64,000 nucleotides of DNA, from contig NZ_VFOZ01000001.1 of NCBI RefSeq assembly GCF_006716425.1, forward strand, positions 2,914,001 to 2,978,000, read 5' to 3'. Below the pieces are notes generated by a model. That model ran no database searches. It was not told the origin of the DNA and worked only from the letters and a program-made list of their open reading frames with translations. The position numbers were made by a program, and so were the translations under genes. Below, in pieces: positions 45,309 to 53,287 of this stretch (positions are counted from its first letter, which is position 1; each line of letters starts with the position of its first letter). Source of the DNA: Actinoallomurus bryophytorum. Its GTDB lineage: Bacteria > Actinomycetota > Actinomycetes > Streptosporangiales > Streptosporangiaceae.

Positions 45309-46346
45309 TCAGGAGTCGCGCGGGCCCGGCGCACGCGCGGAAGGCAGCGCGGAACGGAGCGATGACCGGCCCGCGGACCATTGGGCCAGCAGATGGCGTC
45401 CCAGCCGTCCCTCCAGCATCTCGGTCACCTGGACTCCCAGGACGACGTCGGCCGCCAGGTCCGGCTCATGGGCGATGAGATCGCCGACCACGTCGTGGCG
45501 CAACACCTGCTCGTGGACCGCGTCGGCCTCGATGTGCTCGGTGAAGAACTCGTCGCAGCGAGGGTCTGCTCCCATCCGGTCCAGTGCCTCGACCATCCGC
45601 TGGGCACTGGGCGGGGTACTGATCTCGGCCGCGGCGAAGTGGCCGACCAGCGCCCCGCGCAGCGCCCGGTGCAGGCCGAACAGGGACATCATGTTCACCG
45701 TCGCCAGCGTCACCGCGGGCACCACGTCCAGGTAGCGGCCGTAACCGGGGTCGAGCCCGACCCCGTCCATCAGCTCCGCGAAGAGCCGCGAGTGCATGCG
45801 GTCGGCCCGGCCGCCGCCGAACTCGTCGAACTCCACGGCCACCAGCGAGGCCTTCGCCCGGCCGTGTAGCCGCGGTATCACCCAGGCATGCGGGTCGGCC
45901 TCCTTGAGGTGGTAGAGCGACCGGTGCGCCAGGAACTCCCTCAGCTCCCACCATTCACCCTCGTCCCTCAGGTAACCGCTCACCCCACCGGCATCGCTCG
46001 TCTCGAGCACCACCCGGTCCAGGGCGGCGTCCGCGTCGTCCCCGCCAGAGGTCGCCGCACGCATCGCCGACAGGAAACGCCTCTCCAGCAGCCGCCGCAC
46101 CCGCAGGAGCTCCGGCTCCCACTCCCAGCCGGAGTCGACCTCGTCGAATCCGCGGTAGTGCAGCTCGTAACAGACGTACAGGCCGAGCTGCAGGTCCTCG
46201 CCGAACGGGTCGGCCTGGGCCGGGCCGACACCGGAGAGTGGATCGAGCGATCCAGTTCTCAGGGCGGTGATGATCGCCTCCGACAGCGGGCCGCGTGTTC
46301 CGGGCAACGCCGGCGCGACCGTCCTTTCGTCGATGTTCGAGATCAC
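45309..46346 (-). CDS. Iron-containing redox enzyme (haem-oxygenase-like fold)
   Basis: 345 aa, ATG at 46346. Helical throughout, with likely iron ligands in GEWWELREFLAHRSLYHLKE, VAVEFDEFGGGRADRMHSRL and FFTEHIEADAVHEQVLRHDV, the E-x(n)-H...E-x2-x-H pattern of haem-oxygenase-like di-iron proteins. Family members include oxidases and oxygenases acting on amino-acid or lipid substrates. It follows the GCS2 ligase on the same strand after 35 bp. Specific reaction not determined. Confidence 0.8.
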   Translation of the reverse strand: MISNIDERTVAPALPGTRGPLSEAIITALRTGSLDPLSGVGPAQADPFGEDLQLGLYVCYELHYRGFDEVDSGWEWEPELLRVRRLLERRFLSAMRAATSGGDDADAALDRVVLETSDAGGVSGYLRDEGEWWELREFLAHRSLYHLKEADPHAWVIPRLHGRAKASLVAVEFDEFGGGRADRMHSRLFAELMDGVGLDPGYGRYLDVVPAVTLATVNMMSLFGLHRALRGALVGHFAAAEISTPPSAQRMVEALDRMGADPRCDEFFTEHIEADAVHEQVLRHDVVGDLIAHEPDLAADVVLGVQVTEMLEGRLGRHLLAQWSAGRSSLRSALPSARAPGPRDS

Positions 46347-46381
46347 AGCGTTTCCTCCCGTAGGACAGGCCGCCCAGGTGA

Positions 46382-47491
46382 TCAGCGTCGTCCTGTCTGG
46401 CGAACGAGCATGTCCACGACGTTCGGCAGGCCGTGTACGGCGGCCTCACGCTGGCGGGCGGCGCCCGTGCCGCAGGGACCGAGCCTGCGGATCGACCGGC
46501 GCACCGTCGCCAGATCGCCGGTCTCCTCAAGCGCCGGCCGTACGCGACGGAGCAGTTCCTCCAGCAGGACCGTGGCGTCCACCCGGAGCTCCTTTACTGG
46601 ATGAATACCCGGTCCGGCGAGGCCGTAGCGGGCCGCCGACCACAGAGCGGCCGCACACAGCTGATCGTCGACCGGAAGAGCCTCTCTCCCCACGGCGAGC
46701 TCGGTGAGCGCGGTCTGGACGAGCGCGCGGACCATGGCGGCCTGGAGGACCGCCTCGTCGACCGTGGATGCCGCGTCCGCCGCCCTGACCTCGATCGTCG
46801 GCAGCCATGGCGAGGGTCTGGCCAGCCAGTACGTCGTACCGCTGTCCGCCAGGGCACCGAGCTCGACCAGCCGGTGGAGCCGCCGGTCGTACGCCGCGGC
46901 GGAGGGGAACCACGGAGGTATTCCGGCTCCGGGAAACCGCGCCTGTGCCTGGATGCGCCAGCTCGCGTACCCGGAGTCCCGGCCTCGGTCGAACGGGGAG
47001 TTGACCGACAGCGCGAGCAGCGTCGGCAGCCACGGGCGCAGATGGTTCGAGACCCCCACGGCCAGTTCCCGGTCGGCCACTCCGACGTGCACGTGGCATC
47101 CGCACGACTCATAGCCGGCCACCGCGCCCGCCAGGATCTCGGTCACCCGTGCGTAGTGGTCACCCGGCATGAACGGCACCGGGTGCTCGGTCAGCACCGG
47201 ATTGCCCGTCGAGACCAGCCGCATGCCCTCGGCCTCGGCGGCCGCCGCCAGGCAGGCCCGTCCGTCCCACAGCTGGCCCCGCAGGCTCGTGAGGTCGAGA
47301 CAGACCCCGGTGGCCGCCTCGATCTGGGTGGCCGCCAGCTCCGCCTGAAAGCTCATCCCCTCCGCCGGCAGAGAAACCTCCGCGAGCCGGGTGAGTACCG
47401 CCGCGGCGCGAGGCGAGGTGATCCGGGTGGCGGCGTCGACGAGGAGGAACTCCTCTTCGACCCCCACCGTCAGAGCGCCGACGCTCACCAT
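46382..47491 (-). CDS. Carboxylate-amine ligase, glutamate-cysteine ligase type 2 (YbdK) family
   Basis: 369 aa, ATG at 47491. N-terminal VGVEEEFLLVDAATR is the hallmark of GCS2/YbdK ligases, with AELAATQIEAATGVC, GCHVHVGVADRELAVG (metal-binding His pair) and SPWLPTIEVRAADAAS. These enzymes join a carboxylate to an amine using ATP; in E. coli YbdK has weak glutamate-cysteine ligase activity. In mycothiol-making actinomycetes the biological product is usually unknown. Likely co-transcribed with the haem-oxygenase-like gene. Confidence 0.9.
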   Translation of the reverse strand: MVSVGALTVGVEEEFLLVDAATRITSPRAAAVLTRLAEVSLPAEGMSFQAELAATQIEAATGVCLDLTSLRGQLWDGRACLAAAAEAEGMRLVSTGNPVLTEHPVPFMPGDHYARVTEILAGAVAGYESCGCHVHVGVADRELAVGVSNHLRPWLPTLLALSVNSPFDRGRDSGYASWRIQAQARFPGAGIPPWFPSAAAYDRRLHRLVELGALADSGTTYWLARPSPWLPTIEVRAADAASTVDEAVLQAAMVRALVQTALTELAVGREALPVDDQLCAAALWSAARYGLAGPGIHPVKELRVDATVLLEELLRRVRPALEETGDLATVRRSIRRLGPCGTGAARQREAAVHGLPNVVDMLVRQTGRR

Positions 47492-47702
47492 GCGCGCACC
47501 TCTCGCGGACCGCCCCCCGGCTCCCGCCCCAGAACGTCATCTGCCCTGACCTGGGCATTCCCGCCGAACAGTGACCCCATACCGAGACTCGGCCGGTCCG
47601 CGCGGAGGTGGCGGCCACCGGCCCCGAGTTTGGGCCGGGGCGCCGGGGTAGGTCCGGAAGTATGTCGCCGCAGCTCGCGGGCGACGAGACCGAGGGAGAG
47701 CC

Positions 47703-48236
47703 ATGGGCCAGTACGGCGGCGGCACTGTCGCCACAGGGCACGTCGGCCGATCGGGCCTGGCGCTGCTCGGCATCTATCTCAACGACCATCTGGCCGGCGC
47801 GACCCTGGGGACCGAGCTGGCCTTCCGGCTGGCCGGGGCGCACCGCGAGTCGGAGGAGAGTGCCACGTTCGAACGGCTCGCGAACGAGATCGCCGAAGAT
47901 CGCGCCGCGCTGATGGAGCTGATGACGGCCCTGGACGTACCCGTACGGCAGTACAAGATCGTGCTGGGCTGGGTGGCGGAGAAGGCCGGCAGGTTCAAGC
48001 CCAACGGCCGGCTGCTCGCTCGTTCACCGCTGAGCAGCCTGGAAGAGGTCGAGATGATGCGGCTGGGTGTGGAGGGCAAGGCCGCCTGCTGGCGGACGCT
48101 CCTCGTGCTGGCCGACCGGGACGACCGCCTCGACCGGGAGCGGCTCGACGAGCTGCTGCGCCGGGCGGACGAACAGGCGGAGACGCTCGAGGATCTGCGG
48201 ATCGAGGTCACCGCCGAGCTCACGGGCGCCCTGTAG
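47703..48236 (+). CDS. Helical hypothetical protein (ferritin-like pattern)
   Basis: 177 aa, ATG with GGGAGAG upstream. Four long helices with Glu/His-spaced residues (ALLGIYLNDHLAGATLGTEL; HRESEESATFERLANEIAED; EVEMMRLGVEGKAACWRTLL; RRADEQAETLEDLRIEV) resemble a ferritin-like bundle, although full metal-ligand pairs are not certain. Similar proteins are conserved in actinobacteria without known function. It lies 80 bp before an amylase-type gene on the same strand. Confidence 0.65.
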   Translation: MGQYGGGTVATGHVGRSGLALLGIYLNDHLAGATLGTELAFRLAGAHRESEESATFERLANEIAEDRAALMELMTALDVPVRQYKIVLGWVAEKAGRFKPNGRLLARSPLSSLEEVEMMRLGVEGKAACWRTLLVLADRDDRLDRERLDELLRRADEQAETLEDLRIEVTAELTGAL

Positions 48237-48315
48237 CCCCGGCACGACCGGGCGAGAGGCCGCCGGGCCCGGCCGGGTCGCTCCCCTCCGGCCCACCCGG
48301 CTAGCGTGGGCGGGC

Positions 48316-49614
48316 ATGGAGCCGCAATGGGTGCAGTACGCGATCTGGTGGCACGTCTACCCGCTGGGTTTCACCGGGGCCGACACCACCGGCACCGATC
48401 GCGGGCTCACCCACCGGCTGCCGCGGCTGGAGAAGTGGCTGGACCACGCCGTACGGCTCGGCGCCTCCGGCCTGGCACTCGGCCCGATCTTCACCTCCTC
48501 CACGCACGGCTACGACACGATCGACCATCGGCGGATCGACCCGCGGCTGGGCGACGACAAGGACTTCGACGATCTCGTGGCCGCCGCGCACGCCCGTGGC
48601 CTCCGGGTGTTGCTGGACGGCGTCTTCAACCACGTCGGCCGGGACTTCCCCGCCTTCCAGCGCGCACTCCGCTACGGTCCGAACGCCCCGGAGGCGGACT
48701 GGTTCCGCTTCTCCTGGGGCGCGCCGGAAGCGCGCTATGACACGTTCGAGGGCCACCCGGGGCTGGTCACGCTCGACCACGCGAACCCCGCCGTGGCCGA
48801 CTACGTCACCGATGTCATGGGCCACTGGCTGGCACGCGGCGTGGACGGCTGGCGGCTGGACGCCGCCTACGCCGTACCCGCGGAGTTCTGGGCCACCGTG
48901 CTCCCCCGGGTCCGCCAGGCCCATCCCGAGGCGTACCTGGTCGGCGAGGTCATCCACGGTGACTACGGCGCGATCGTGGCCGAGAGCGGGCTGGACTCCG
49001 TCACGCAGTACGAACTCTGGAAGGCCATCTGGAGCTCGCTGAGCGACCGGAACCTGTTCGAGCTCGCCTGGGCGTTCGAGCGCCACAACGCCTACCTGGA
49101 CGTGTTCACGCCGCAGACGTTCGTCGGGAACCACGACGTGACCCGTCTGGCCAGCAGGCTCACCGACGAACGCCACCTCGGCCACGCCCTGGTCGTGCTG
49201 CTCACCACCGGCGGCACCCCGTCGATCTACTACGGCGACGAGTACGCCTTCCGCGGGGTCAAGGAGGAACGCGCCGGCGGGGACGACGCCATTCGCCCGG
49301 CCTACCCCGACGACCCGGCACAGCTCCCCGAGGACGGTTCGGCCACCTTCCGGCTGCACCAGGACCTCATCGGCCTGCGCCGCCGTCACCCCTGGCTGCA
49401 CCGGGCGCGGACACGCGTCGTCGACCTGGCGAACGAGCACCTGGTCTACGAGAGCGCCGACGGCGACGACCGGCTGATCGTGGCGCTCAACCTGAGCGAC
49501 TCCGAACTCACCCACCGTTCACTGGACTCCGCCACGGTCATCGGCCGCTCGGAGCCCGCGGACAACGGCAACGCGATCCCCGCGAACGGCTGGCTCATCG
49601 CCGAACCCGGCTAG
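48316..49614 (+). CDS. Alpha-amylase family (GH13) glycosidase
   Basis: 432 aa, ATG at 48316. The TIM barrel motifs are DGVFNHVG (region I), DGWRLDAAY with nucleophile Asp182 (II), LVGEVIHGDY with acid/base Glu211 (III) and FVGNHDVTR with Asp274 (IV). No signal peptide, so it acts on cytoplasmic alpha-glucans or oligosaccharides. Length is short for the family, with a compact C-terminal domain (residues 375-432). Specificity (amylase, trehalose or oligo-glucosidase) cannot be decided. Confidence 0.9.
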   Translation: MEPQWVQYAIWWHVYPLGFTGADTTGTDRGLTHRLPRLEKWLDHAVRLGASGLALGPIFTSSTHGYDTIDHRRIDPRLGDDKDFDDLVAAAHARGLRVLLDGVFNHVGRDFPAFQRALRYGPNAPEADWFRFSWGAPEARYDTFEGHPGLVTLDHANPAVADYVTDVMGHWLARGVDGWRLDAAYAVPAEFWATVLPRVRQAHPEAYLVGEVIHGDYGAIVAESGLDSVTQYELWKAIWSSLSDRNLFELAWAFERHNAYLDVFTPQTFVGNHDVTRLASRLTDERHLGHALVVLLTTGGTPSIYYGDEYAFRGVKEERAGGDDAIRPAYPDDPAQLPEDGSATFRLHQDLIGLRRRHPWLHRARTRVVDLANEHLVYESADGDDRLIVALNLSDSELTHRSLDSATVIGRSEPADNGNAIPANGWLIAEPG

Positions 49615-49739
49615 CGCGCGTTTATGTGACAACAATTCCTGAATTACTTCTGGACCGGCCGCCCGACACATGCTTACGATGCCCAGCGCCGACGAAATCC
49701 GCACAGGCCGCATGTGTCCGTCCGTACCAAGAAGGGGAT

Positions 49740-50294
49740 ATGACCATGTTGTCCGCATTTCGCCATAGAAAACTCTCGGCCGGTTTCAACGAACTGGACG
49801 TCGACGGGGACGGTCGCGTCGGCAACGATGACATCGAGTCCCTCATCAAGAACCACGGCACTGCGTACGGATACGCCGAGGGCACGCCCGAGTACGAGGC
49901 CCTCGCCCAGCGGACCAGGGACGTTTGGGCGCAGCTCAAGCAGTTCGACTCCTCCGGCGACGGCGAGGTGACCCTCGAGGAGTACGTCGCGGGTTTCGCC
50001 GCGTTCCTGGATCAGCGAGACGCTTTTATGAACAGCATGGACGTGCTGGTCGACGCCTTCTACGCCCTGGCGGACCAAGATCGCGACGGGCGTGTCGGTG
50101 AAAACGAATTGATCATGCATTTCCGTGCCTGGAACCACTCCGAAGATCAGGCTAGAGAGGCATTTCGGCACCTCGACCGGAACACCAACGGGGCCATCTC
50201 CAAGGCGGAATGGATGGCGAACCTCGAGGAGTTCTATTACAGCGAGGATCCGGAGGCGCCGGGAAACTGGCTGGCGCCCCTTCCACCGGCCTGA
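49740..50294 (+). CDS. EF-hand calcium-binding protein (calerythrin-like)
   Basis: 184 aa from the ATG at 49740, preceded by AAGGGG. Four EF-hand loops start at Asp20 (DVDGDGRVGNDD), Asp70 (DSSGDGEVTLEE), Asp112 (DQDRDGRVGENE) and Asp146 (DRNTNGAISKAE). The spacing matches actinobacterial calerythrin, a cytoplasmic calcium buffer or sensor. The last loop of each pair keeps the key Asp/Asn ligands, though position 12 is Asp in loop one. No signal peptide. The upstream gap 49615-49739 is AT-richer and may hold its promoter. Confidence 0.88.
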   Translation: MTMLSAFRHRKLSAGFNELDVDGDGRVGNDDIESLIKNHGTAYGYAEGTPEYEALAQRTRDVWAQLKQFDSSGDGEVTLEEYVAGFAAFLDQRDAFMNSMDVLVDAFYALADQDRDGRVGENELIMHFRAWNHSEDQAREAFRHLDRNTNGAISKAEWMANLEEFYYSEDPEAPGNWLAPLPPA

Positions 50295-50324
50295 TCCCGC
50301 AGCGCCCGAAGAAAGGGGACGGCC

Positions 50325-50834
50325 GTGAAGAAGGTCGCCGGTGTCCTGCTCGGCCCGCTGCTGGCGCTACCGGCCGCCGCGGGCACCGCCCGTGCGTCGT
50401 CCACCCACGACCAGAGCTTCGTGCTGTCCGGCCAGGTCGAGGCGCCGTCACTCACGCTCTTCGCGAGCGGCGTGATCAACGGAGTCGGACCCCTGACGGC
50501 CCAGACGGTCGACTACCGACCCTCCGACCGGACCTACCGCGAGACGGACCTGGCCGTCATCGGCGGCGGAACCCTCACCCTGTCGTTCAACGGCGCGTTC
50601 GACACCTGGCCTTTCACACTGGATCCCAGAACCTGCACCCAGCACGGAGGACTCGCGGGCACCTGGAACGTCACCGGCGCCGGCGGCACCTTCACGGGCG
50701 CGACCGGCCACGGCACGTTCTCCGGCCGCTTTCTGACCTACGCCGCCCGAACCGCGACCGGTTGCGACGAAGCGGCGATCAAGGGCTTCGTCGCCGGCCC
50801 GATGACCGGCTCACTGGCCCTCCACGGCTCTTGA
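50325..50834 (+). CDS. Secreted beta-rich protein of unknown function
   Basis: 169 aa from a GTG at 50325 with GAAAGGGG upstream. A signal peptide (KKVAGVLLGPLLALPAAAGTA) is followed by a beta-strand-rich domain with Gly-rich turns (VTGAGGTFTGATGHGTFSGR) and two Cys (RTCTQHG; ATGCDEA) likely joined by a disulfide. The GTGxF repeats resemble allene-oxide-cyclase-like or DUF3224-like barrels, but I cannot assign it. It lies 30 bp after the EF-hand gene and may share its transcript. Confidence 0.6.
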   Translation: MKKVAGVLLGPLLALPAAAGTARASSTHDQSFVLSGQVEAPSLTLFASGVINGVGPLTAQTVDYRPSDRTYRETDLAVIGGGTLTLSFNGAFDTWPFTLDPRTCTQHGGLAGTWNVTGAGGTFTGATGHGTFSGRFLTYAARTATGCDEAAIKGFVAGPMTGSLALHGS

Positions 50835-50842
50835 AGGACGAT

Positions 50843-51106
50843 ATGCGCGGGATAGAGACGGGCGACGACAACAGCCAGTCCCCTGCCGAGAGTGTCCCCG
50901 AACCCGAAGGCTACAAGGAGATGATGGCGCAGGCCCGCGGCCCCTTCGGGCTCCCCGTACAGGAGGCTCTACTCCCCGAGGATGGGAGCCTTTCGGAGGG
51001 CGAGGCCGAATTTGTGCCTGACAAGCCCTCGGCAGAGGATCCGCCGGTACGTGGGGGACTTCGGTGCGCTGGCCGCGGTGGTGGACGAAGAATTCTCTCA
51101 GCCTGA
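50843..51106 (+). CDS. Small acidic hypothetical protein, possibly truncated
   Basis: 87 aa from an ATG at 50843, preceded by AAGGA, 8 nt after the previous stop. The first 70 residues look natural and acidic (SPAESVPEPEGYKEMMAQAR; EALLPEDGSLSEGEAEFVPD). The last 15 switch to Gly/Arg-rich sequence, while frame +3 nearby gives another natural-looking peptide (FGALAAVVDEEFSQPETVSL), so a frameshift near 51055 is possible. No family recognised. Confidence 0.4.
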   Translation: MRGIETGDDNSQSPAESVPEPEGYKEMMAQARGPFGLPVQEALLPEDGSLSEGEAEFVPDKPSAEDPPVRGGLRCAGRGGGRRILSA

Positions 51107-51257
51107 AACGGTGTCTCTCGGCCCGATCGTGAGCGAGACGACCACCGATCAAGACGAGAGGCCCAGGTCAGAAGGATGGCGAGTCCCAAGGCAGGAGTCC
51201 CCCGAACCGCCCTCGTATGCCGCGATGGCCGGCGACCGCTCGACCTGACGGAAGCTC

Positions 51258-51617
51258 GTGAAGTCGGGCAGTGTTCGCGAGGTCGAGGAGTGGGGAGCCG
51301 ACAGCCCTCCGCCCGGCCGGATACGCGACTCCGCCGAGCAGCTGACCGAGACGATCCTCAAGGCGGTGAAGACCGAGGCCACAGCCGAGGTCGCCACCGA
51401 ACTGAACGAGGCGATCCCCGTGCTGGCGCTCCCGCCCCCTGATGCGGCGCTCCGGGCGTTCGGTGTCTCGATCGACGCTCTGCGAGCCGGGACGGTCCCC
51501 CAAGCCGTCGCCGGGAAGGCGGTCACGGCGATCAGTCACGTCATGGGGGCCAGAATCCGGCGCATCGCCTCTTCGAGCGCGCCGGCGGGATCGTCGGCCA
51601 GGTCCTGGTGGCGGTAG
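51258..51617 (+). CDS. Possible small hypothetical protein overlapping the monooxygenase 3' end
   Basis: 119-aa frame from a GTG at 51258. An amphipathic helical core (SAEQLTETILKAVKTEATAE; ALRAFGVSIDALRAGTVPQA) looks protein-like, but the last 27 residues run antisense into the convergent monooxygenase gene. No clear ribosome binding site. It may be the tail of a broken gene that includes 50843-51106. Nothing else is seen in 51107-51257. Confidence 0.3.
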   Translation: MKSGSVREVEEWGADSPPPGRIRDSAEQLTETILKAVKTEATAEVATELNEAIPVLALPPPDAALRAFGVSIDALRAGTVPQAVAGKAVTAISHVMGARIRRIASSSAPAGSSARSWWR

Positions 51618-53284
51618 CAGACGTGGTTGTCGGGCCGGGTGAGAACACAGCCCGCGTCGGCCGTTTCCCGAAGACGTGCCCAGTCGTCGTACAGGTCCTC
51701 GTACTCCTGGCCGGGCCCGATGACCACGGGGGTGATCTCGACGCCGAGCCCGGCGCCGACACGACGCGCGGCCGACACCCAGGCGTCTCCACCGATGCCG
51801 GTGAACAGGGTGAAGTGCCCGTGACCGCCCAGGTCGAGCGTGGAGACGCGGTGACCGTCCCGGCCGACCCAGGCGTGCGGGAGCTTGGCGCCCGGGCGCG
51901 TGGTGGCCTGGTGGTACAGCTCGGCGTCGCGTTCGTACCCGGGATCCGGAGAGCCGTCGGCGACGATCGCCGCCGAGGTGTACCGCTGGTTCAGCTCCAC
52001 GCCGAGGGTGTTGAACTCATAGTTCTTGTACTCGATGGCATCGCGCAGCGCCTGCCGCTGCTTCTCCGCCTCCGGCGTCGCCTCTTTGCGCGCGGCCATG
52101 TTCGCGCGCATCTGGTCCGGGTCCTCGGTCGACAGCAGGCCGAGCGCCTCGAAGATCCGTGCGGTGTCGGCGATGCTCTTGTTGGCGCGGTCGACGATCT
52201 GGCGGCCGACCGGCGCACGCTCGGTGGAGTAGGTCTCCAGCAGCGCGGGGCCCGCGGTGCCCTTCAGAACGAGCGCCAGCTTCCACGCGAGGTTGTAGGC
52301 GTCCTGGATCGAGGTGTTGGAGCCCAGCCCGTTGGACGGCGGATGGCGGTGTACGGCGTCGCCGGCGCAGAACACCCGCCCGCGCTGGTAGTGCTCGGCG
52401 TACAGGTGGTTGACCGTCCACGCCGAGGAGGACTTGATGGTGACCGGGATCGTGTCGTCGCCGATGAGGTGGTGTGCGATCTGCCGCGCGTACTCCTCGG
52501 TCAGGTCGGGCGGGTCGCCGTTGATGTCGTAGCCCCACACGATCAGCCATTCGTGCCAGGGCCGTACGCACCTGACCAGGCCCATGCCGATCCCGCCGAC
52601 CTCCGAGCCGGTCTGCAGCACCCAGTAGAGAATGCTCGGCCGGTGGGCCACCAGGTGCGACAGGTCGGCCTCGAAGACGATGTTGATGCTGCCCGCGACG
52701 CCCATCTGGCCGACCAGCGGCAGGCCGATGTCGTCGGCCACCTGGCTGCGGCCGCCGTCCGCGCCGATGAGGTACTTCGCCCGGATGCGGTACGTGTCGC
52801 CGCGCAGCCGGTCGCGTACCGTCGCGGTCACCCCGTCGTCGTCCTGGTCCAGCGACACGTACTCGGTGTCGAACCGGAACTTCGTGCCACGGGCGACCGC
52901 GTTGTCCACGAGCACGGGTTCCATCAGGTGCTGGGGCATGTCACAGATCCGCGTGGGGGACGCGAGAACGTGCTCGGCGAGCCGCTCGGGATGGGTGTAC
53001 CACGTCCGCAGCCGGCCGAGCTCCTCACCGGCCAGGCTCGCGCAGAACACCGTGTCGCCCATCAGTTCCTGCGGCGTGGCCTGCGCGATGACCTCGTCCT
53101 CGACCCCGGCGTCGCGCAGCACCTCCATCGTGCGCTGGTTGGTGATGTGCGCCCGCGGCGTGTCGGCCAGCCGCCCGTACTTGGTGACGACGATGTTGTC
53201 GACGCCGTACGTGCTCAGGAGCAGCGCCGCCGCGCCGCCCGCCGGGCCGCTGCCCACGATCAGAACATCCGTCTCGACGTCCAT
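51536..53284 (-). CDS. FAD-dependent aromatic hydroxylase (resorcinol / phenol monooxygenase type)
   Basis: 582 aa. The dinucleotide motif is VLIVGSGPAGGAAALLLSTY at residues 7-26, a second FAD motif YLIGADGGRSQV is near 178, and the GD motif RVFCAGDAVHRHPPSNGLGS near 312. This matches PheA/TfdB-type single-component flavin hydroxylases of phenolics. Its ATG lies 3 nt after the stop of the fused maleylacetate reductase-hydroxyquinol dioxygenase, whose last codons (GAGGAG) form its ribosome binding site. I infer that it hydroxylates resorcinol or a related phenol to hydroxyquinol. Confidence 0.9.
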   Translation of the reverse strand: MDVETDVLIVGSGPAGGAAALLLSTYGVDNIVVTKYGRLADTPRAHITNQRTMEVLRDAGVEDEVIAQATPQELMGDTVFCASLAGEELGRLRTWYTHPERLAEHVLASPTRICDMPQHLMEPVLVDNAVARGTKFRFDTEYVSLDQDDDGVTATVRDRLRGDTYRIRAKYLIGADGGRSQVADDIGLPLVGQMGVAGSINIVFEADLSHLVAHRPSILYWVLQTGSEVGGIGMGLVRCVRPWHEWLIVWGYDINGDPPDLTEEYARQIAHHLIGDDTIPVTIKSSSAWTVNHLYAEHYQRGRVFCAGDAVHRHPPSNGLGSNTSIQDAYNLAWKLALVLKGTAGPALLETYSTERAPVGRQIVDRANKSIADTARIFEALGLLSTEDPDQMRANMAARKEATPEAEKQRQALRDAIEYKNYEFNTLGVELNQRYTSAAIVADGSPDPGYERDAELYHQATTRPGAKLPHAWVGRDGHRVSTLDLGGHGHFTLFTGIGGDAWVSAARRVGAGLGVEITPVVIGPGQEYEDLYDDWARLRETADAGCVLTRPDNHVCYRHQDLADDPAGALEEAMRRILAPMT

Positions 53285-53287
53285 CGC

